From the NCBI GenBank assembly GCA_944388145.1, contig CALXHQ010000001.1:310001-374000 (forward strand): a stretch of DNA of 64,000 nucleotides, written 5' to 3'. Below are positions 40,126-49,435 of this stretch, piece by piece. The DNA is from an uncultured Gemmiger sp. Lineage in GTDB: Bacteria > Bacillota > Clostridia > Oscillospirales > Ruminococcaceae. Under the pieces are notes generated by a model. The model was not told the origin of the DNA and did not search any database. It worked only from the letters and a program-made list of their open reading frames with translations. The position numbers and the translations under genes were made by a program. How positions within the stretch are numbered: position 1 is the stretch's first letter; each line of letters starts with the position of its first letter.

Positions 40126-42006
40126 TTACCGGGCATAGACCTCAGCGGGTGGTGTCTCGTTGACAAAATAGAGCTCATACCAGAGAATGAAGGAGTAAAA
40201 GCTCCAGATCTTGGTCATATTTTTGGCACGGCCGGCCACATGGTCCTCCAACAATTTGCAGAGCTCTTCCGTGTCGAAGAACTGCTCCGCCACCGGGCCG
40301 GTGAATTTTTCCCGCACCATGGCGGCGTATTTTTCCTGGCGCAGCCAATCGTTCAGCGGCACCGGGAAACCCAGCTTTTTGCGCTTGGCCACGCTGTCCG
40401 GCATCTGCCGGAGGGCAGCGCCGCGCAGGGCGATCTTGGTCTGTTCCTTGCCGCTGCGGTAGCGCTGAGGGATGGACAAAGCCAGCTCCAGCATTTCCCG
40501 GTCCAGAAAAGGCACCCGCAGCTCCAGGCTGTTGGCCATGCTCATTCGGTCAGCCTTGAGCAGGATATCGTAGAGCATCCAGGTGTGCATATCCACCCAT
40601 TGCAGCTGGGTGGGCTCGTCCAGATCCGCCACCCTGTCAAAGTAGGGCTTGAAGTATTCCTCCGGACGCCTGGCGTGGTAATCCTTTTTCAGGTAGCGGT
40701 CCCGGTCCTTCGGCGAGGCAAAGACATAGTTGGCACGCATATACCGCTGCCATGGCTCCATGGCGCCCCGCACCAAAAAGTGCTTGCCCTTGAACTCGGG
40801 CAGGCGTGCGGCGACGGCGCCGGCCGCCCGGCGGATGGGTGCCGGGACCTTCTTTTCGTAGTCCATAAAATGGACCGCCTGGCAGTACATGGGGTAGCCG
40901 CCGAACAGCTCGTCCGCGCCCTCGCCCGAAAGTACCACCTTGACATATTTGCGGGCATTCTGCGCCAGGAAGTAGAGAGGCACCTCGGCGGGGTTGGGCA
41001 TCGGTTCGTCCAGATACCACTGAATCACCCGGTTGGCCGCAAAGAACTGGTCCGCGTCCACCAGGTTGGAAATGTTGGGCACGCCGATCTCCCGGGAGAA
41101 TGCCTGGGCATAGGGCAGTTCAGAGTATTTTTCCTCGGTATAGCCCACCGAAAAGCTCTTGACATGGGGCGTGCCCTTGGCCACCTCGTTGACCACAAAG
41201 CTGGAATCCACACCGGAGGACAAAAAGCATCCCACTTCCACATCGGCGATCTGGTGGGCGGCCACACTCTCAGCAAAGGTATCGGTGATGCGCTGCTCCC
41301 ACTCCTCCAGGGTGGGAGCCTCGTCAATGTGGTAGCGGATGTCGTAGTACCGCTTGACCTCCATCTGCCCCGCCTTCCAGGTAAACATGTGGGCGCCGGG
41401 CAGCTTATAGACGTTTTTGAACATCGTCTCCTCATTGGGGATATACTCGATGCTCAGATACTCGGGCAGGCGCTGCTCGTTCAGCTCCTTTCTGAAGCCG
41501 GGATGGGCCAGAAAGCTCTTGATCTCAGACCCAAACAGGAACAGCCCGTCCACATTATAATAGTAGAACGGCTTGATCCCAAAAATGTCCCGGGCGCCAA
41601 ACAGGGTGTGGTTTTTTTGATCCCACAGCACAAAGGTAAACATACCCCGCAGCCGGGCAGGCAAATCCTCGCCCCACTGTTCATAGCCGTGCAGCAGCAC
41701 CTCGGTATCGCTGCGGGTGGCAAAGGTGTGGCCTGCTGCAATCAGTTCTTCCCGCAGTGTCTGGAAATTGTAGATTTCGCCGTTGAAGATGACAACCAGG
41801 CTGCCATCCTCGTTGAACATGGGCTGTTTGCCGCCCTCCAGGTCAATGATGGACAGCCGCCGGTGGCCCAGCGCCACCTGATCGTCCACATAGTACCCCT
41901 CGCCGTCCGGACCGCGGTAGGTGATCAGATCAGCCATCGCCTTGACGATGCGCCGGGCCTCCTCCGCGTTGTGACGCGCCTGGGCAAAACCGGTAATGCC
42001 GCACAT
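40126..42006 (-). CDS. asnB: Asparagine synthetase-like glutamine amidotransferase (copy 1)
   Basis: The protein has 626 residues from the ATG at 42006, giving the required N-terminal Cys (MCGITGF). The class II glutaminase domain (~1-210) has RGPDGEGYY, GHRRLSIIDLEGGKQPMFN and FNGEIYNF. The synthetase domain has the PP-loop FLSSGVDSS (~258) and SGEGADELFGGYP. The classic family makes Asn from Asp. Close relatives (LtsA, AsnH) amidate cell-wall residues such as meso-DAP or D-Asp. Its partner gene in the operon resembles D-aspartate ligase, so cell-wall amidation is worth considering. It lies 47 bases after that gene. Confidence 0.88.
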   Translation of the reverse strand: MCGITGFAQARHNAEEARRIVKAMADLITYRGPDGEGYYVDDQVALGHRRLSIIDLEGGKQPMFNEDGSLVVIFNGEIYNFQTLREELIAAGHTFATRSDTEVLLHGYEQWGEDLPARLRGMFTFVLWDQKNHTLFGARDIFGIKPFYYYNVDGLFLFGSEIKSFLAHPGFRKELNEQRLPEYLSIEYIPNEETMFKNVYKLPGAHMFTWKAGQMEVKRYYDIRYHIDEAPTLEEWEQRITDTFAESVAAHQIADVEVGCFLSSGVDSSFVVNEVAKGTPHVKSFSVGYTEEKYSELPYAQAFSREIGVPNISNLVDADQFFAANRVIQWYLDEPMPNPAEVPLYFLAQNARKYVKVVLSGEGADELFGGYPMYCQAVHFMDYEKKVPAPIRRAAGAVAARLPEFKGKHFLVRGAMEPWQRYMRANYVFASPKDRDRYLKKDYHARRPEEYFKPYFDRVADLDEPTQLQWVDMHTWMLYDILLKADRMSMANSLELRVPFLDREMLELALSIPQRYRSGKEQTKIALRGAALRQMPDSVAKRKKLGFPVPLNDWLRQEKYAAMVREKFTGPVAEQFFDTEELCKLLEDHVAGRAKNMTKIWSFYSFILWYELYFVNETPPAEVYAR

Positions 42007-42053
42007 GGCGGTTCCCCTCCCCTCTTGTCTGTACAATATTGCTGTATGGTGTT

Positions 42054-43271
42054 TCAGTCCCGCAGGCTCTTGTTGCCGTAGTATCGGGCTGTTTTGCGGT
42101 AGTAGTTCAGCTGGCTGCGGATGTACCACAAAAATCGCTTGAGGGTGAAATCCTCCCGGCAGAACAGCTGGTGGGCGCATTTGCCCGCCTTTTTCAGCCG
42201 GGCAGCCTCGGCCAGCAGCCGGGGATCCTTCAGGTACTTGCGGATGACGCCGTAGGGCGCAATCATCCACAGGCTGTGGGTGTTTGCCTCGGTGTAGCCG
42301 GTATCTTTGTGTTCCAGCACGTCCTCCACCAGCCATTTGGCCAGGTTGTAGCCGCTGGCCGTGACAAAGTAGCTGGACCGTCCCTGGCGGGGGTTCATCT
42401 CGAACAGTTTATACTCGCCGGTGCGGGTGTCGAACTTCATGTCAAAATTGGCAAAGCCGACCCACCCCACATCCTCCAGAAAGGCGCGCATCCGGGCCAG
42501 CAGCTCCCCGTCATAGACCGACAGGATGGCCGCATAATTGCCAATTCCCTCGGGGGTCTGTTCCTCCAGCAGCGGCCGGCCCAAGGCCATCAGGTGAACC
42601 TTGCGGTCCAGGCCGCAGTAGGCGTTTAACACCCGCATACAGTTGTCGTCGCCGGGGATGTACTCCTGCAAAATCAGCTCGTCCTGATAGCTGCTGCCAT
42701 AGATGGCATCGGTGATCTCATCAAATTCCCGGCGGTTCTGGGCCAGGAAGACCTTCTTTTTGTGGGGGAAGCTGCAGTTCCAGTAGGCTGCCGAGTTGCT
42801 GGGCTTGATGATGCAGGGAAAGTCAAAGGGCAGTGTGACGGTCTTGTGGTTTTCCGCCGTGCAGGTGGCGGTTTTGGGGTAAGAAAGCCCATGCGCCGCA
42901 CAGGCACGGTAAAAATTGTCCTTGATGTCCAGGTCCAGCACTGTCTGCAGGTCAGGGCAGGCAAAGTGATAGTAGGGTGCCAGCTCCTCCCGGTGGCGGG
43001 CCAGCAGGATGGTGTAGCCGTCAGCGCAGGAGACCAGCACCAGCGGCTTTGTCTGCCGTTTGGCAAAGTCCACCAGTGTCTTGACGAAAACGTCGTCCTC
43101 TTCCAGCCGGGGTTCCAATATGGCGATGTGCACCAGCTTGCTGTTGGCCGTTGCCACCAGCGCACCCTTGCAGACCGCCGCGCTGGTAACACCATACTGG
43201 CTGTAAAAACTGCGCGCCATGCCGTAAACATTGGCATCGCTGCCCAGAAGCACCGGGAGAAAATCCGTCAT
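42054..43271 (-). CDS. ATP-grasp ligase resembling D-aspartate ligase (Aslfm-type)
   Basis: A 405-residue ATP-grasp enzyme. The opening PVLLGSDANVYGMARSFYSQYG and later EYIPGDDNCMRVLNAY, GFANFDMKFD and LFEMNPRQGRSSYFVTASGYN closely parallel, from memory, enterococcal D-aspartate ligase, which adds beta-linked D-Asp to the side chain of the stem-peptide lysine. ATP-grasp metal ligands lie in FDMK and FEMNPRQG. It is first in a minus-strand operon with asnB copy 1 and divergent from asnB copy 2-murE. A peptidoglycan cross-bridge role is the best inference. Other carboxylate-amine ligations remain possible. Confidence 0.75.
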   Translation of the reverse strand: MTDFLPVLLGSDANVYGMARSFYSQYGVTSAAVCKGALVATANSKLVHIAILEPRLEEDDVFVKTLVDFAKRQTKPLVLVSCADGYTILLARHREELAPYYHFACPDLQTVLDLDIKDNFYRACAAHGLSYPKTATCTAENHKTVTLPFDFPCIIKPSNSAAYWNCSFPHKKKVFLAQNRREFDEITDAIYGSSYQDELILQEYIPGDDNCMRVLNAYCGLDRKVHLMALGRPLLEEQTPEGIGNYAAILSVYDGELLARMRAFLEDVGWVGFANFDMKFDTRTGEYKLFEMNPRQGRSSYFVTASGYNLAKWLVEDVLEHKDTGYTEANTHSLWMIAPYGVIRKYLKDPRLLAEAARLKKAGKCAHQLFCREDFTLKRFLWYIRSQLNYYRKTARYYGNKSLRD

Positions 43272-43316
43272 GAGTATGCCCCTCTTTGGTATCGTATAGT
43301 AGAAATATAATATAGT

Positions 43317-43345
43317 ATTCTACTGCCAAACAGGGGCGGTGTCAA
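43317..43345 (-). promoter_or_regulatory. Promoter of the ATP-grasp/asnB operon
   Basis: On the minus strand TTGACA (43340-43345), 17 bases, TAGAAT (43317-43322), about 45 bases from the ATG. Confidence 0.75.
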
Positions 43346-43452
43346 TTCTTGGCAGGTCCCGCCCTGTGCAGGGTAACCAAAAATATTCTGTGCATTTTTG
43401 TCAAAAAGCCGGACCGAGAGCCCCCAAAAGGCAGATTTTACAAGCCGGGCGC

Positions 43453-43481
43453 TTTTCAATCCGGCATTTCCCGTGTATAAT
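43453..43481 (+). promoter_or_regulatory. Promoter of the asnB-murE operon
   Basis: TTTTCA (43453-43458), 17 bases, TATAAT (43476-43481), divergent from the ATP-grasp promoter. Confidence 0.6.
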
Positions 43482-43562
43482 AACCATATCCAACTACCAT
43501 AGGGCGGCTGCCCCGGCAGGGGATGGCCTTGCCAGATATCGATCAATATAGAGGAATTCAAC

Positions 43563-45395
43563 ATGTGTGGAATTGTTGGCTTTGTCGGCGCCCGCGCCGA
43601 TATGCAGGAAATTTTGCAGCAGATGACCGACTTAATCGCCCATCGCGGTCCTGACGGAGAGGGCCATTTTATCGACGGGCCTGCGGCGCTGGGCCACCGG
43701 CGGCTGTCCATCATTGACCTGGAAGGCGGCAAACAGCCCATGTTCAACGAGGACGGCAGCCTGGCCGTGGTGTTCAACGGCGAAATCTACAACTTTCAGC
43801 CCCTGCGGGAGGAACTGCTGGCGGCAGGCCATACCTTTACCACCCGCTGCGACACCGAGGTGCTGCTGCACGGTTATGAGCAGTGGGGCCGGGAGTTGCT
43901 GACCCGGCTGCGGGGCATGTTCACCTTTGCGCTGTGGGACAAAAAGACCCAGACGCTTTTCTGCGCCCGGGACCACTTTGGTATCAAGCCGCTGTACTAC
44001 TACGTTGCCCCCGAGACCGGCACGCTGATGTTCGGGTCTGAGATCAAGAGCTTTCTGGCACACCCGGAGTTTAAAAAGGAGCTGAACGCGGACCAGCTGG
44101 AGCTGTACCTGTCCTACCAGTATTCACCGGGGGAGAACACCTTCTTCAAGGGTGTGAAAAAGCTGCTGCCCGCCCACTGGCTGGAGTGGAAGGACGGCAA
44201 GGTGGAAACCGGCCGCTACTGGCAGCCCGCCTTCACCCCCGACCATGAGCCGACGCTGGCCGAGTGGGAGGACGCCATCAGCGATGCCATGCAGGAGAGC
44301 GTGGCCGCCCACAAGATCGCCGATGTGGAGGTGGGCAGCTTTCTATCCTCGGGCGTGGACTCCAGCTATATGGCTGCGCTGGCCCATGTGGATAAAACCT
44401 TTACCGTGGGCTTTGCCGACAAGCAATACGACGAGACCGACTATGCCAGGGACTTTTCCGAGAAGATCGGCGTGAAAAACTTTGCCTACCGCATCACGCC
44501 GGAGGAATACTGGCAGAACCTGGGCAACATCCAGTACCACATGGATGAACCGCTGGCCGACGCCGCCTCGGCCGCGCTGTACTTTGTCAACCGGGAGGCT
44601 GCCAAACAGGTGAAGGTCTGCCTGTCCGGCGAGGGTGCCGATGAGTTCTTCGGCGGCTACAACATCTACAAAGAGCCGTTCACCGTCAGCTGGTACGATA
44701 AACTGCCGCTGTGGTTCCGCCGGGCGGTGGGCGCGGTGGCCGACTGCCTGCCCCCGGTGCATGGCATCAACTTTCTGGTGCGGCGCAGCCGCCCGCTGGA
44801 GGAGCGCTATATCGGCAACACCAATCTGATGGACGAGCGGCGCAAAAAGCGCCTTTTGAAGCATTACACCGGCAAAGTGCTGCCCACCGACCTGTCCCGG
44901 CCGCTGTTTGACCTGACAAAAGGCCAGGATCCGGTAACCCGGATGGAATACTGCGACCTGAACCTGTGGATGGTGGGCGATATCCTGCTGAAGGCCGATA
45001 AAATGAGCATGGCCAACAGCCTGGAGCTTCGGGTTCCCTTTTTGGACCGGAAGGTGTTTGAGCTGGCCTGCCGCATTCCCACCGAGTGCAAGGTCAACGC
45101 CAACCAGACAAAGATTGCCATGCGGGGCGCCGCCGAAAAGACCATTCCCGCCCGCACCGCCGACAAGAAGAAGCTGGGCTTTCCGGTGCCGGTGCGCGCC
45201 TGGCTGCGGGACGAGACCTATGCCGCCCGCGTGCGGGAGGCCTTCCGTGCACCGGCCGCGGCCGAGTTTTTCAACGTGAAAGAGTTGAACCGCATGCTGG
45301 ACCAGCACATTTCCGGCAAGCGGGACAACTGGCGCCAGATCTGGTGTGTGTTCATCTTTCTGGTATGGTACGATGAGTATTTCGTCAAGCGGTAA
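43563..45395 (+). CDS. asnB: Asparagine synthetase-like glutamine amidotransferase (copy 2)
   Basis: The protein has 610 residues, starting MCGIVGF with catalytic Cys2. It has the same class II glutaminase (RGPDGEGHF, FNGEIYNF) and synthetase domains (FLSSGVDSSYMAAL, LSGEGADEFFGGYN) as copy 1, to which it is strongly similar. The ATG at 43563 follows GAGGAATT. It is co-transcribed with murE 21 bases downstream. Having two copies beside a MurE and a D-Asp-ligase-like enzyme suggests that at least one amidates a cell-wall intermediate. One could still be ordinary asparagine synthetase. Confidence 0.88.
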   Translation: MCGIVGFVGARADMQEILQQMTDLIAHRGPDGEGHFIDGPAALGHRRLSIIDLEGGKQPMFNEDGSLAVVFNGEIYNFQPLREELLAAGHTFTTRCDTEVLLHGYEQWGRELLTRLRGMFTFALWDKKTQTLFCARDHFGIKPLYYYVAPETGTLMFGSEIKSFLAHPEFKKELNADQLELYLSYQYSPGENTFFKGVKKLLPAHWLEWKDGKVETGRYWQPAFTPDHEPTLAEWEDAISDAMQESVAAHKIADVEVGSFLSSGVDSSYMAALAHVDKTFTVGFADKQYDETDYARDFSEKIGVKNFAYRITPEEYWQNLGNIQYHMDEPLADAASAALYFVNREAAKQVKVCLSGEGADEFFGGYNIYKEPFTVSWYDKLPLWFRRAVGAVADCLPPVHGINFLVRRSRPLEERYIGNTNLMDERRKKRLLKHYTGKVLPTDLSRPLFDLTKGQDPVTRMEYCDLNLWMVGDILLKADKMSMANSLELRVPFLDRKVFELACRIPTECKVNANQTKIAMRGAAEKTIPARTADKKKLGFPVPVRAWLRDETYAARVREAFRAPAAAEFFNVKELNRMLDQHISGKRDNWRQIWCVFIFLVWYDEYFVKR

Positions 45396-45416
45396 CAAGC
45401 AGTCGAGGTGAGAACC

Positions 45417-46910
45417 ATGCTTTTGAAACAACTGGTCAAAGAGATTCCCTATACTCTGGTGCAGGGGACCCTGAATACCGAAGTGACTGACATCTACTAT
45501 GATTCCCGCAAGGTGCAGCCGGGCGGGTTGTTTGTCTGCATTGTGGGCACCCAGCGGGACAGCCACGATTATGCCGCCGATGTGGCGGCAAAGGGTGCAA
45601 AAACGCTGGTGATCCAGCATGATTTGCCCGCCGAAGTACTGGCCACCCTGCCGGATGTGACAGTGGTAAAAACGTCCAGCACCCGCTACGCCATGGCGCT
45701 GCTGGCCACTGCCTTCTTCGGCCATCCGGCGCTGGAAATGACGATGATCGGCGTGACCGGCACCAAAGGCAAAACCACCACCACTCACATGATCAAGGCG
45801 GTGCTGGAGGCAGGCGGCCACAAGGTGGGCATGATCGGCACAAACGGCGTCTATTACCCCAAGCATCACTACGACCTGAATAACACCACCCCTGAAAGCT
45901 ATGACCTGCAGCGCATCCTGCGTCAGCTGGCCGATGCGGGCTGTGATACCTGCGTGATGGAGGTGTCCAGCCAGGGGCTGATGATGGACCGTGTGGCAGG
46001 GATCCGGTACAAGATCGGCGTGTTTACCAACCTGTACCCCGACCACATCGGTCCCGGCGAGCACAAAAGCTTTGAGGAGTACCGCAGCTGGAAAGGCCAG
46101 CTGTTCCAGCGCTGTGAGATCGGCGTGGTGAACGCCGATGACGAAAATACCGCCGCCCTGCTGGAGGGCCATACCTGCCGGCTGGTGACCTACGGTATCC
46201 ACACCCCCGATGCCGACTACCGCGCCGGAGCGGACTATCAGCTGCTGCGCAGTAAGACGATGCTGGGGGTGGCCTTCCATGTGTCCGGCAAGGAAACCAT
46301 GGATGTGAAGGTGAATATGCCCGGCCAGTTCAGCGTCTATAATGCACTGGCCACCATCGCTGCCGCCAAGGAGCTGGGCGTGCCGGACAAAGCCATCCAC
46401 GACGGGCTGGGCAGCACCATCGTCAAGGGTCGGGTGGAGCTGGTGCCCGTCAGCCACAAGTTCACCATCCTGTTGGACTATGCCCACAATGAGGCCGCCA
46501 CCGAGAGCCTGATGGAGACGCTGCGCGCCTACCATCCTGCCCGGCTGGTGGTGGTGTTCGGCTGCGGCGGCAACCGCAGCAAGCTGCGCCGCTATGGCAT
46601 GGGTGAAGTCTGCGCCAGACTGGCGGATTTCTGTATCCTGACCGAAGACAACAACCGCTTTGAAAAGGTGGAGGACATCATCGCCGACATCAAGGTGGGC
46701 ATGCAGAAGGGCAACCCCAACGCCAAATACGTGGAGATTCCTGACCGGCTGGACGCGCTGCACTACGCCATCGACCACGCCCAGGAGGGCGACATGATCG
46801 CCGTGATCGGCAAGGGGCACGAGGCCTACCGCGACCGGGAGGGCGTCAAGACGCCGTTTTTGGAGCGGGAGCTGATCGAGGAATACGCAGCGGAAAAGGG
46901 CATTGAGTGA
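45417..46910 (+). CDS. murE: UDP-N-acetylmuramoyl-tripeptide synthetase (MurE ligase)
   Basis: The protein has 497 residues from the ATG at 45417 (GAGGTGAG upstream; the GTG at 45408 overlaps that site). Mur ligase domains: the N-terminal UDP-MurNAc part with YYDSRKVQPGGLFVCI, the central ATPase with GVTGTKGKTTTTHMI (~115), NTTPESYDLQ and EVSSQGL, and the C-terminal domain with VFGCGGNRSKLRR. The residue-3 specificity motif, DNPR in DAP-type MurE, reads DNNR (411-414). The R is kept but the P is lost, so whether it adds meso-DAP, Lys or another diamine is undecided. It acts in the cytosol in peptidoglycan precursor synthesis. Confidence 0.92.
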   Translation: MLLKQLVKEIPYTLVQGTLNTEVTDIYYDSRKVQPGGLFVCIVGTQRDSHDYAADVAAKGAKTLVIQHDLPAEVLATLPDVTVVKTSSTRYAMALLATAFFGHPALEMTMIGVTGTKGKTTTTHMIKAVLEAGGHKVGMIGTNGVYYPKHHYDLNNTTPESYDLQRILRQLADAGCDTCVMEVSSQGLMMDRVAGIRYKIGVFTNLYPDHIGPGEHKSFEEYRSWKGQLFQRCEIGVVNADDENTAALLEGHTCRLVTYGIHTPDADYRAGADYQLLRSKTMLGVAFHVSGKETMDVKVNMPGQFSVYNALATIAAAKELGVPDKAIHDGLGSTIVKGRVELVPVSHKFTILLDYAHNEAATESLMETLRAYHPARLVVVFGCGGNRSKLRRYGMGEVCARLADFCILTEDNNRFEKVEDIIADIKVGMQKGNPNAKYVEIPDRLDALHYAIDHAQEGDMIAVIGKGHEAYRDREGVKTPFLERELIEEYAAEKGIE

Positions 46911-46920
46911 GATATAAGCC

Positions 46921-46952
46921 AAAAGGCCGGTGCGCAGGCATCGGCCTTTTTG
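46921..46952 (+). terminator. Terminator after murE
   Basis: AAAAGGCCG (46921-46929) pairs with CGGCCTTTT (46942-46950), with a T-tract inside the second arm. It lies 10 bases past the murE stop and 28 bases before the next start. Confidence 0.7.
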
Positions 46953-46979
46953 TGGAACCAATTCAAAAGGAGGCGTATC

Positions 46980-47501
46980 ATGCTGCCGCCCATGAAACGC
47001 GTGCTGGTCATCGGCTGCCCCGGCGCGGGCAAAAGCACCTTTGCCCGCAATTTGCGGGATGTCACCGGGCTGCCGCTTTACTACCTGGACCGCATCTGGC
47101 ACAGGCCGGACAAGACCAACATTTCCCGTGAGGAATTTGACGCCCGCGTAACGGCACTGACGGCAGGCGGCCGCTGGATCATCGACGGCAACTATCTGCG
47201 CACGCTGGAGCCGCGGCTGGCCCGGTGCGACACCGTCTTTTTCCTGGACCTGCCGGTGGATGCCTGCCTGGCCGGTGTGGCTGCCCGCCGCGGCCGGCCA
47301 AGGGAGGATATGCCCTGGGTGGAGGAGGAGCCGGACGAAGAATTTTTGCAGTATATCCGGGACTTTCCTGCCCAACAGCTGCCGGAGATCATCCGCCTGC
47401 TGGAACGCTACCGGGCCGGGCGCAGAATCGTAACCTTTGGCAGCCGGGCAGAAGTGGAGGCATTCTGGGCTGTGCAGTCCCTCGCCGGATCGGCCCGCTG
47501 A
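46980..47501 (+). CDS. Small P-loop kinase-like NTPase (adenylate kinase/FlaR-like)
   Basis: The protein has 173 residues from the ATG at 46980 (AAGGAGG 6 bases upstream). The P-loop VLVIGCPGAGKSTFARNL (~8-25), a YYLDRIWHRPDK segment (~35-46) and WIIDGNYLRTLEPRLARCDTVFFLDLP (core WIIDGNYLRT) match the group often annotated as topology modulation protein or adenylate kinase-like. It is probably a small-molecule kinase; the substrate is unknown. It lies downstream of murE behind a modest terminator, so some read-through may express it. Confidence 0.75.
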   Translation: MLPPMKRVLVIGCPGAGKSTFARNLRDVTGLPLYYLDRIWHRPDKTNISREEFDARVTALTAGGRWIIDGNYLRTLEPRLARCDTVFFLDLPVDACLAGVAARRGRPREDMPWVEEEPDEEFLQYIRDFPAQQLPEIIRLLERYRAGRRIVTFGSRAEVEAFWAVQSLAGSAR

Positions 47502-47560
47502 TCGCCAGCCAGGGGCAGGCATTTTCCAGGATGTTTGGCGGCCCCGCCGCCCTGGCCCCA

Positions 47561-47612
47561 AAACAGCAGCAGGGGCGCTGCCAGGCAGGCAGCGCCCCTG
47601 CTGCTGTTTTGT
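47561..47612. terminator. Strong bidirectional terminator
   Basis: A 22-bp perfect stem (47561-47582 with 47588-47609), loop AGGCA, and TTTT on both strands. It ends the P-loop kinase gene and the convergent acyltransferase gene. Confidence 0.9.
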
Positions 47613-47630
47613 TTGGGTAGACAAAGAACG

Positions 47631-48713
47631 TCAGCCCGCCGGGCCGGAACGGCGGCGCAAAAACGAAGGCAGCACCTTGTACCATAGGTTTGCCACCAGA
47701 TCAAACAGCGCGGTGAAGGGTTTTGACCCGAACAGGCAGACACAGCCGCCCGCCGCAAGGAACACCCAGCCGGCCACCGACACTGTGCCCTTGCCGCCGG
47801 CGGCCTCATAACAGCCAAGCTGCACCAGGAAGGCGTACACCGGCATATGCACCAGATAGATGGGCAGTGTTCTCCTGCCCAGGCCGGCCAGAAGCTGTCC
47901 CCGGCCCAGCACCGCAAGCAATGCCAGCGCGGTGGCCAGGCCAATCAGGTAAAACATCCCCCGGTCCAGCATGGTATACCCCTCGTGATAGGGCACATCG
48001 TGGAAGATGCGGGCTCCCTCATAAACCGGTTCCGGGGCGCGCAGTATACTGACAAACCAGAACCCGTACACCGCCAGAAATGCCGCCCCGGTCAGCACAC
48101 GCAGCGAGAGCAGCCTTTGTGCAGCGCGGAACCAGCGGTCAATCTCGTCCCGGAACAGCACCCCCGCCGCGTAGAAGGGGAAGAAGGCGAATACTCGGGT
48201 GAACGAAAAAGGCCAGTCCACCAGCCCGCCCGCCAGGCCGACAGCCACCGCGGCCGCCAGGCCCAGCACCCTGCCGGGCAGGCGGAACCTGTCCCGCAGC
48301 AGGCCCAGCAGCGGCACCGTCAGCTCCCAGAAGATCAGCGCATAGAGATACCACATATGCCGCCAGGGAAGGAGCAGCGACAGCAGCGTACCGCCGGTGT
48401 CTGCCAGGTTCTCAGCCAGGACAGCCGTCCGAAAGGGCAGCAGCAGCGCCTGGCAGAGAAGATACAACCACACCTGCTGCAAAACGAGTTTTTTCCAATT
48501 GAACTTGGCCACCAGGCCGCTGCACAGGCAGAACAGTGCCATGTGGAACAGATACATACACTCAAAGCTGCCGTTAAATATCGGGGAAGCGCCCCGGTAG
48601 TACTCCTCAAAATGGCCCCACACCACCAGGATAATGCCCAACCCCTTCATGGCATCCACATAGATGCGGCGGCCGGGGGCAAGAGTGGCCGGTTTTGTCT
48701 GCGCTTGCGGCAT
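47631..48713 (-). CDS. Acyltransferase family 3 membrane protein (fucose O-acetylase-like)
   Basis: The protein has 360 residues and about ten membrane helices. RIYVDAMKGLGIILVVWGHF (~16-35) carries the conserved Asp/Lys and catalytic-type His of the NolL/OafA group. MWYLYALIFWELTVPLL and LPIYLVHMPVYAFL are the expected later blocks. It probably O-acetylates a cell-surface sugar or polymer. It is translated 20 bases after the small hexapeptide acetyltransferase gene, and the pair look like a surface-modification operon. Exact acceptor unknown. Confidence 0.8.
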   Translation of the reverse strand: MPQAQTKPATLAPGRRIYVDAMKGLGIILVVWGHFEEYYRGASPIFNGSFECMYLFHMALFCLCSGLVAKFNWKKLVLQQVWLYLLCQALLLPFRTAVLAENLADTGGTLLSLLLPWRHMWYLYALIFWELTVPLLGLLRDRFRLPGRVLGLAAAVAVGLAGGLVDWPFSFTRVFAFFPFYAAGVLFRDEIDRWFRAAQRLLSLRVLTGAAFLAVYGFWFVSILRAPEPVYEGARIFHDVPYHEGYTMLDRGMFYLIGLATALALLAVLGRGQLLAGLGRRTLPIYLVHMPVYAFLVQLGCYEAAGGKGTVSVAGWVFLAAGGCVCLFGSKPFTALFDLVANLWYKVLPSFLRRRSGPAG

Positions 48714-48733
48714 GGTTGTCTCCTTTCAGCGTA

Positions 48734-49258
48734 TCACGGTTTGTCCCAGGGAGAGCGCAGAATCTGACCGCTCTCCACCTTGGTGCAGGCATCCAGATGG
48801 ACGCCCGCCTTGACGATGGCTCCGGGCGCCGCATGGACGGCATCCCCCAGCACTGCGTCATGGTCAATGACTGCTCCGGCGTTCAGGATACAGCCCCGCC
48901 CCGTACGGACCCGGGCCCCCACAAAACAGAAAGGCAGCACCACTGTGCCCGCCCCCAGCTGCGCAGAGGGCGTTACAAAGGCTGCCGGGTGCACAAACAC
49001 CGGCAACGCATACCCGGCCTCGGCCAGCCGCCGCAGCAGCTGCAGCCGGAGCGGGTTGTTGCCCAGTGCAGCAAAGGCGTCCGGGCAGGCTGCCAACAGA
49101 TCCGGGCGGGCCAGATCCGCAAGCTTTCCCGCCGCATTGGGGGCGTTGTCATCCAAAAAGAGCGCCTCGGTATACCGGCCGCTGTGGACCAGCAGCTCGG
49201 CCAGCTGGGTGCCGAACCCGCCCCTGCCTAAAATCAATACGCGCCTTGTCTGTGCCAT
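48734..49258 (-). CDS. NeuD/PglD-like hexapeptide acyltransferase
   Basis: The protein has 174 residues from the ATG at 49258. An N-terminal Rossmann-like part (RRVLILGRGGFGTQLAELL, core LILGRGGFG) is followed by a left-handed beta-helix from about residue 85. Hexad repeats are visible in QLGAGTVVLPFCFVGARVRTGRGC and AVIDHDAVLGDAVHAAPGAIV (His in IDHDAVLG is the usual catalytic base). The family N- or O-acetylates nucleotide sugars. At 174 residues it is shorter than PglD (about 200). It pairs with the membrane acyltransferase downstream. Confidence 0.78.
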   Translation of the reverse strand: MAQTRRVLILGRGGFGTQLAELLVHSGRYTEALFLDDNAPNAAGKLADLARPDLLAACPDAFAALGNNPLRLQLLRRLAEAGYALPVFVHPAAFVTPSAQLGAGTVVLPFCFVGARVRTGRGCILNAGAVIDHDAVLGDAVHAAPGAIVKAGVHLDACTKVESGQILRSPWDKP

Positions 49259-49435
49259 CTGTTGCCTGCCTTTCCATGGGAGCCAACCGCCCCGGCCGTG
49301 GGAATGCCTCCGTTCTGCCACGCGTACCGGCAAATGGCAGAACGGCATAGCAACCGCTGTGCCGTCCTGGTGATGCCGGAAGGGAAAAACGCCACGCATA
49401 AAGCGGATAGAACGCCGCGTCTGCAGCTATTATAC

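Noticed and set aside
44343-47624. A ~1090-codon minus-strand frame opposite asnB and murE
   Set aside because: Low-complexity His/Gln/Gly composition typical of antisense frames; the plus-strand genes have full catalytic motifs.
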